A stretch of DNA of 26,459 nt, from the NCBI GenBank assembly GCA_005790965.1, contig SXTL01000078.1, positions 1-26,459 on the forward strand, given 5' to 3'. The position numbers and the translations under genes are program-made. The notes beneath the pieces are model-generated. The model ran no database searches and was not told the origin of the DNA. It saw only the letters and a program-made list of their open reading frames with translations. Positions 24,071-26,459 of the stretch are shown here, one piece after another (the stretch's first letter is position 1; the number at the start of each line of letters is the position of its first letter). The stretch comes from Burkholderiales bacterium. GTDB lineage: Bacteria > Pseudomonadota > Gammaproteobacteria > Burkholderiales > Thiobacillaceae.

Positions 24071-24832
24071 TTAGTGGCGGAGTTTATAGCCGCGCATGAT
24101 CAACTGCATAGCCACTCCGCACAAAATCAGGGTAAATGGCAGGGCCACGGCCAGTCCCAACCACGGACTGACATCGGCCTGGGCGAAAAATCCATAACGA
24201 AACCCATCGATCATATAAAAGACCGGATTCGCCTGCGATACGGCCAACCAGAACGGCGGCAAGCTGTGAATGGAATAAAACACGCCCGATAAAAAAGTCA
24301 GCGGCAGAATAATGAAGTTTTGCACCCCGGACAGATGATCAAATTTGTCCGCCCAGATCCCCGCAATCACGCCAATAGCAGCAAAGGCTAACGCGGCAAG
24401 GCACGCCCAGACCAGCACCCAGAGCGGGTAAGCCAGAGGCAGATCAACCACCCAAAAACCTGCCAGCAACACCCCGGCGCCTACCAAGAGGCCACGCAAA
24501 GCGGCTGCCAACAGATAGGCCAGCAGAAATTCCAAATGGCTAAGGGGCGCAATCAAGATAAAGGCAATATTGCCGGTAATCTTCGACTGGATCAGCGAGG
24601 ACGAACTATTGGCAAAGGCATTTTGCAGGATCGACATCATGGCCAGACCCGGGATCAGAAAAACGCTATAAGCCACCCCGGGATAGACCTCGACGCGCCC
24701 TTCCAAGGCCTGAGCAAAAACCAGCAGATAGAGCAGCGCTGTCAGGACGGGGGCCGCCACCGTCTGCAGCAATACTTTCCAGAAGCGCAGGATTTCCTTG
24801 CGCAACAGGGTCCAGAGGCCAATTCCGTTCAT
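24071..24832 (-). CDS. ABC-2 type transporter permease (YadH-like)
   Basis: The membrane part of an ABC exporter. ATG 24832 overlaps the ATPase stop as ATGA, giving 253 residues; the longer open frame lies inside the ATPase gene and is rejected. About six membrane helices are visible, along with an N-terminal cytoplasmic segment (LWTLLRKEILRFWKV) and the ABC-2 signature region FIILPLTFLSGVFYSIHSLPPFW. It matches the permease of the YadG/YadH group, placed beside mla and murA in many betaproteobacteria. The substrate is unknown; the neighbours suggest an envelope component, which is inference. Confidence 0.9.
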   Translation of the reverse strand: MNGIGLWTLLRKEILRFWKVLLQTVAAPVLTALLYLLVFAQALEGRVEVYPGVAYSVFLIPGLAMMSILQNAFANSSSSLIQSKITGNIAFILIAPLSHLEFLLAYLLAAALRGLLVGAGVLLAGFWVVDLPLAYPLWVLVWACLAALAFAAIGVIAGIWADKFDHLSGVQNFIILPLTFLSGVFYSIHSLPPFWLAVSQANPVFYMIDGFRYGFFAQADVSPWLGLAVALPFTLILCGVAMQLIMRGYKLRH

Positions 24833-25578
24833 TGCGCCATAATCCGTACAAAGGCCGCTTCCAGGCTGTCGCTGCTGGCCATCAGGTTGGCCGTGGTATC
24901 GAGAGCCACGATCTCGCCCTGGCGCAGCATGGCCACCCGGTTGCACAATTGTTGTGCCTCTTCCAGATAATGTGTGGTCAAAAGGATGGTGTGCCCGGCC
25001 CTGTTCAATTCACGGATAAAGGCCCACAAAGACTGCCGCAATTCGACATCCACGCCAGCCGTCGGTTCATCGAGAATGATGACCGGCGGTTTGTGTACCA
25101 AGGCTTGCGCCACCAGAACCCGCCGCTTCATCCCACCCGAAAGTTGGCGCATATTGGTATCGGCCTTGTCGCTCAGCCCCAGACGAGCGATGAGCTCATC
25201 AATCCAAGCCGTGTTGTGCGCAAGGCCGAAATAGCCCGATTGAAACTGCAAGGCCTCACGCACACTAAAGAAGGGGTCGAACACCAGTTCCTGCGGCACC
25301 ACGCCCAAGCGACGGCGGGCCTCGAGATAATGGTTCCGGACATCAAAGCCCAGCACACGAGCCTGACCACGCGTTGCGCGCGTCAAACCAGCCAGAATAT
25401 TGATGAGCGTGGTCTTGCCTGCGCCGTTGGGGCCCAACAAGGCGAAAAACTCCCCCTCGGCGATCGTGAGATTGACACCCCGCAAGGCCTCAACCTGACG
25501 ATAGCGTTTGCTCAACCCGGTCAATTCAACGGCAGGAAACACTGGACAGCCAACATCAGAAGAGTTCGCGAACTCCAT
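24829..25578 (-). CDS. ABC transporter ATP-binding protein (YadG-like)
   Basis: The energising subunit for the permease downstream. It has Walker A GPNGAGKTT, Q-loop VVPQELVFD, signature LSGGMKRR, Walker B VIILDEPTAGVD and switch histidine in TTHYLEEAQ, all in order and spacing for an ABC-2 exporter ATPase. The start is uncertain: ATG 25578 (249 residues) overlaps mlaB by 23 bp, while GTG 25542 (237 residues) begins 13 bp after mlaB and matches the usual short N terminus before LSKRYRQ. Neither has a clear ribosome binding site, so coupling to mlaB is likely. Confidence 0.92.
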   Translation of the reverse strand: MEFANSSDVGCPVFPAVELTGLSKRYRQVEALRGVNLTIAEGEFFALLGPNGAGKTTLINILAGLTRATRGQARVLGFDVRNHYLEARRRLGVVPQELVFDPFFSVREALQFQSGYFGLAHNTAWIDELIARLGLSDKADTNMRQLSGGMKRRVLVAQALVHKPPVIILDEPTAGVDVELRQSLWAFIRELNRAGHTILLTTHYLEEAQQLCNRVAMLRQGEIVALDTTANLMASSDSLEAAFVRIMAQ

Positions 25579-25837
25579 ATAGGCGAGCCAGCTCAACCAA
25601 TCCAACCGGCCATCCCACGATATCCAGAGGTCGTTGCCGGGCAACAGCGCGACGCTTAAGAACTAGGAGAAACCCCAGCATGGACGAATCAACCAGGCCC
25701 AAGCCAGACAGATCGACCTGTTCTACCTCGGACGCCTCCGCTAGCGCCAAATGACGAGCGACCGTCGCATGGGTGTAATCCCCTGACAGGCGCATAACAC
25801 CGGCCGTGATCTGAAGCTCGCTCACGCCATGACTCAT
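25556..25837 (-). CDS. mlaB: STAS-domain protein, MlaB-like
   Basis: MlaB is the cytoplasmic STAS subunit that stabilises the MlaFEDB phospholipid transporter. The 93-residue product has the STAS core VDLSGLGLVDSSMLGFLLVL with the conserved Ser at the helix start that is the usual regulatory position, and a C-terminal amphipathic helix. ATG 25837 is chosen because AGAAGG lies ten bases upstream; TTG 25846 overlaps the mlaC stop but would leave only one base after that site. Family sequences are short and variable, so the name rests mainly on the STAS core and on mlaC next door. Confidence 0.85.
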   Translation of the reverse strand: MSHGVSELQITAGVMRLSGDYTHATVARHLALAEASEVEQVDLSGLGLVDSSMLGFLLVLKRRAVARQRPLDIVGWPVGLVELARLYGVRELF

Positions 25838-25842
25838 TTTGC

Positions 25843-26454
25843 TCAAGCCTTCTGGTTACGCCGGCGCAGGGTATCGATCAGGCCATCCACACCACCCTTT
25901 TTAATTTCACTATTAAACGAGCTGCGATATACGGTAATCAGGCTGACCCCATCGACCAGAATGTCATACACCTTCCATCCAGCCACCTGTTTCTCTACCC
26001 GGTAATCAATCGGGATGGCAGGCGACCCAGATTTGCTAGCCTCCAGACTAACCATAACTTCGGTATCGCCAGAGTTCATGCGCAGGGCTTTGTATTCAAA
26101 TTTGTAATCGACGATGCTGGAGATGGAGGCGGCATAGGTGCGCACCAGCATGGCCTTGAATTCCTCAATCAAGACCATCTGCTGGGCCACCGAGGCATCG
26201 CGCCAGTTTTTTCCCATGGCCAGGCGCGTCATGCGCTCAAAATCGAAGTGCGGCAGGATCTTGGTCTCGACCAGGGCATGGATCTTTTTCTTGTTGCCGG
26301 CACGAATGTCGCGATCCTGACGGACGATGCTGGCCACTTCCTCGGTTGCGTTACGGGCAATGTCATCCGGGCCCCCGTTGGCCTGCGCCGCGGGCGTAAT
26401 AACCATCCCGAAGGAGATTCCCAGGGCCAAAATCCAGGCATAGGTTCTTGTCAT
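25843..26454 (-). CDS. mlaC: Periplasmic phospholipid-binding protein MlaC
   Basis: MlaC carries phospholipids between the MlaA complex in the outer membrane and MlaFEDB in the inner membrane. The 203-residue protein starts with a Sec signal peptide (hydrophobic WILALGISFGMVI, likely cut after AAQA at about residue 25). It continues with the Ttg2/MlaC blocks ILPHFDFERMTRLAMGKNWRDAS, EFKAMLVRTYAASI and WKVYDILVDGVSLITVYRSSF. The gene is complete; ATG 26454 is five bases from the window end, so mlaD, mlaE and mlaF presumably precede it. Confidence 0.95.
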   Translation of the reverse strand: MTRTYAWILALGISFGMVITPAAQANGGPDDIARNATEEVASIVRQDRDIRAGNKKKIHALVETKILPHFDFERMTRLAMGKNWRDASVAQQMVLIEEFKAMLVRTYAASISSIVDYKFEYKALRMNSGDTEVMVSLEASKSGSPAIPIDYRVEKQVAGWKVYDILVDGVSLITVYRSSFNSEIKKGGVDGLIDTLRRRNQKA

Positions 26455-26459
26455 TTGTC

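Noticed and set aside
24832..25659. A 275-codon plus-strand open frame
   Set aside because: It is a shadow of the ABC ATPase and mlaB genes, with no family motifs and a poor start context.
1..26459. CRISPR arrays, IS elements, prophage or defence genes
   Set aside because: No regularly spaced repeats, transposase motifs, terminal inverted repeats or phage-like genes were found on either strand by eye.

Overview
The window looks like a piece of a betaproteobacterial chromosome. The family content and gene order point there: uvrB divergent from an AspC/TyrB-type aminotransferase and tRNA-Asn, then a block mlaC-mlaB-ABC ATPase-ABC permease-murA-hisGDCBHAFIE-hinT-tatABC. The his genes are all monofunctional (hisI and hisE separate, hisB without the phosphatase domain) and HisG is the short form, which fits Betaproteobacteria better than Enterobacteria. 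G+C is moderately high by eye. I cannot fix the order or genus from the sequence alone. No phage, IS element, CRISPR array, rRNA or toxin system was seen, and no gap between genes exceeds 300 bases.

Layout. (1) 1-3642: the start of uvrB leaves the window on the minus strand. On the plus strand are an aminotransferase, tRNA-Asn with its own promoter and terminator, a RlmN/Cfr-family radical SAM methyltransferase and rluA. (2) 3749-12637, minus strand: a tripartite RND efflux operon mdtA-mdtB-mdtC-outer membrane lipoprotein, with 4-bp stop/start overlaps at every junction. (3) 12737-13939, minus strand: an ammonium channel gene, amtB. Its upstream region carries what reads as a complete nitrogen-regulated sigma-54 promoter: a -24/-12 element, an IHF-like site and a perfect NtrC-type palindrome. 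(4) 14227-26454, minus strand: 18 closely packed genes. They run from lipid transport (mlaC, mlaB), an ABC-2 exporter and murA, through the complete ten-step histidine set apart from hisN and hisZ, to hinT and the twin-arginine translocase tatABC.

How it works together. Region 4 joins envelope building (Mla lipid trafficking, the first committed step of peptidoglycan synthesis, Tat export of folded proteins) to histidine synthesis. Most junctions overlap or are a few bases apart, so long polycistronic transcription with translational coupling is likely, and there is no room for a classical his leader peptide before hisG. The largest gap in the chain (86 bp, tatA-tatB) holds a hairpin plus T-rich tail that could lower tatB/tatC expression relative to tatA.

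Novelty. I did not find a clear undescribed multi-gene system. The points most worth a second look are the amtB control region, the altered TM4 motif in MdtB, the tatA-tatB hairpin, the missing bolA/ibaG gene before murA and the RlmN-family paralog.
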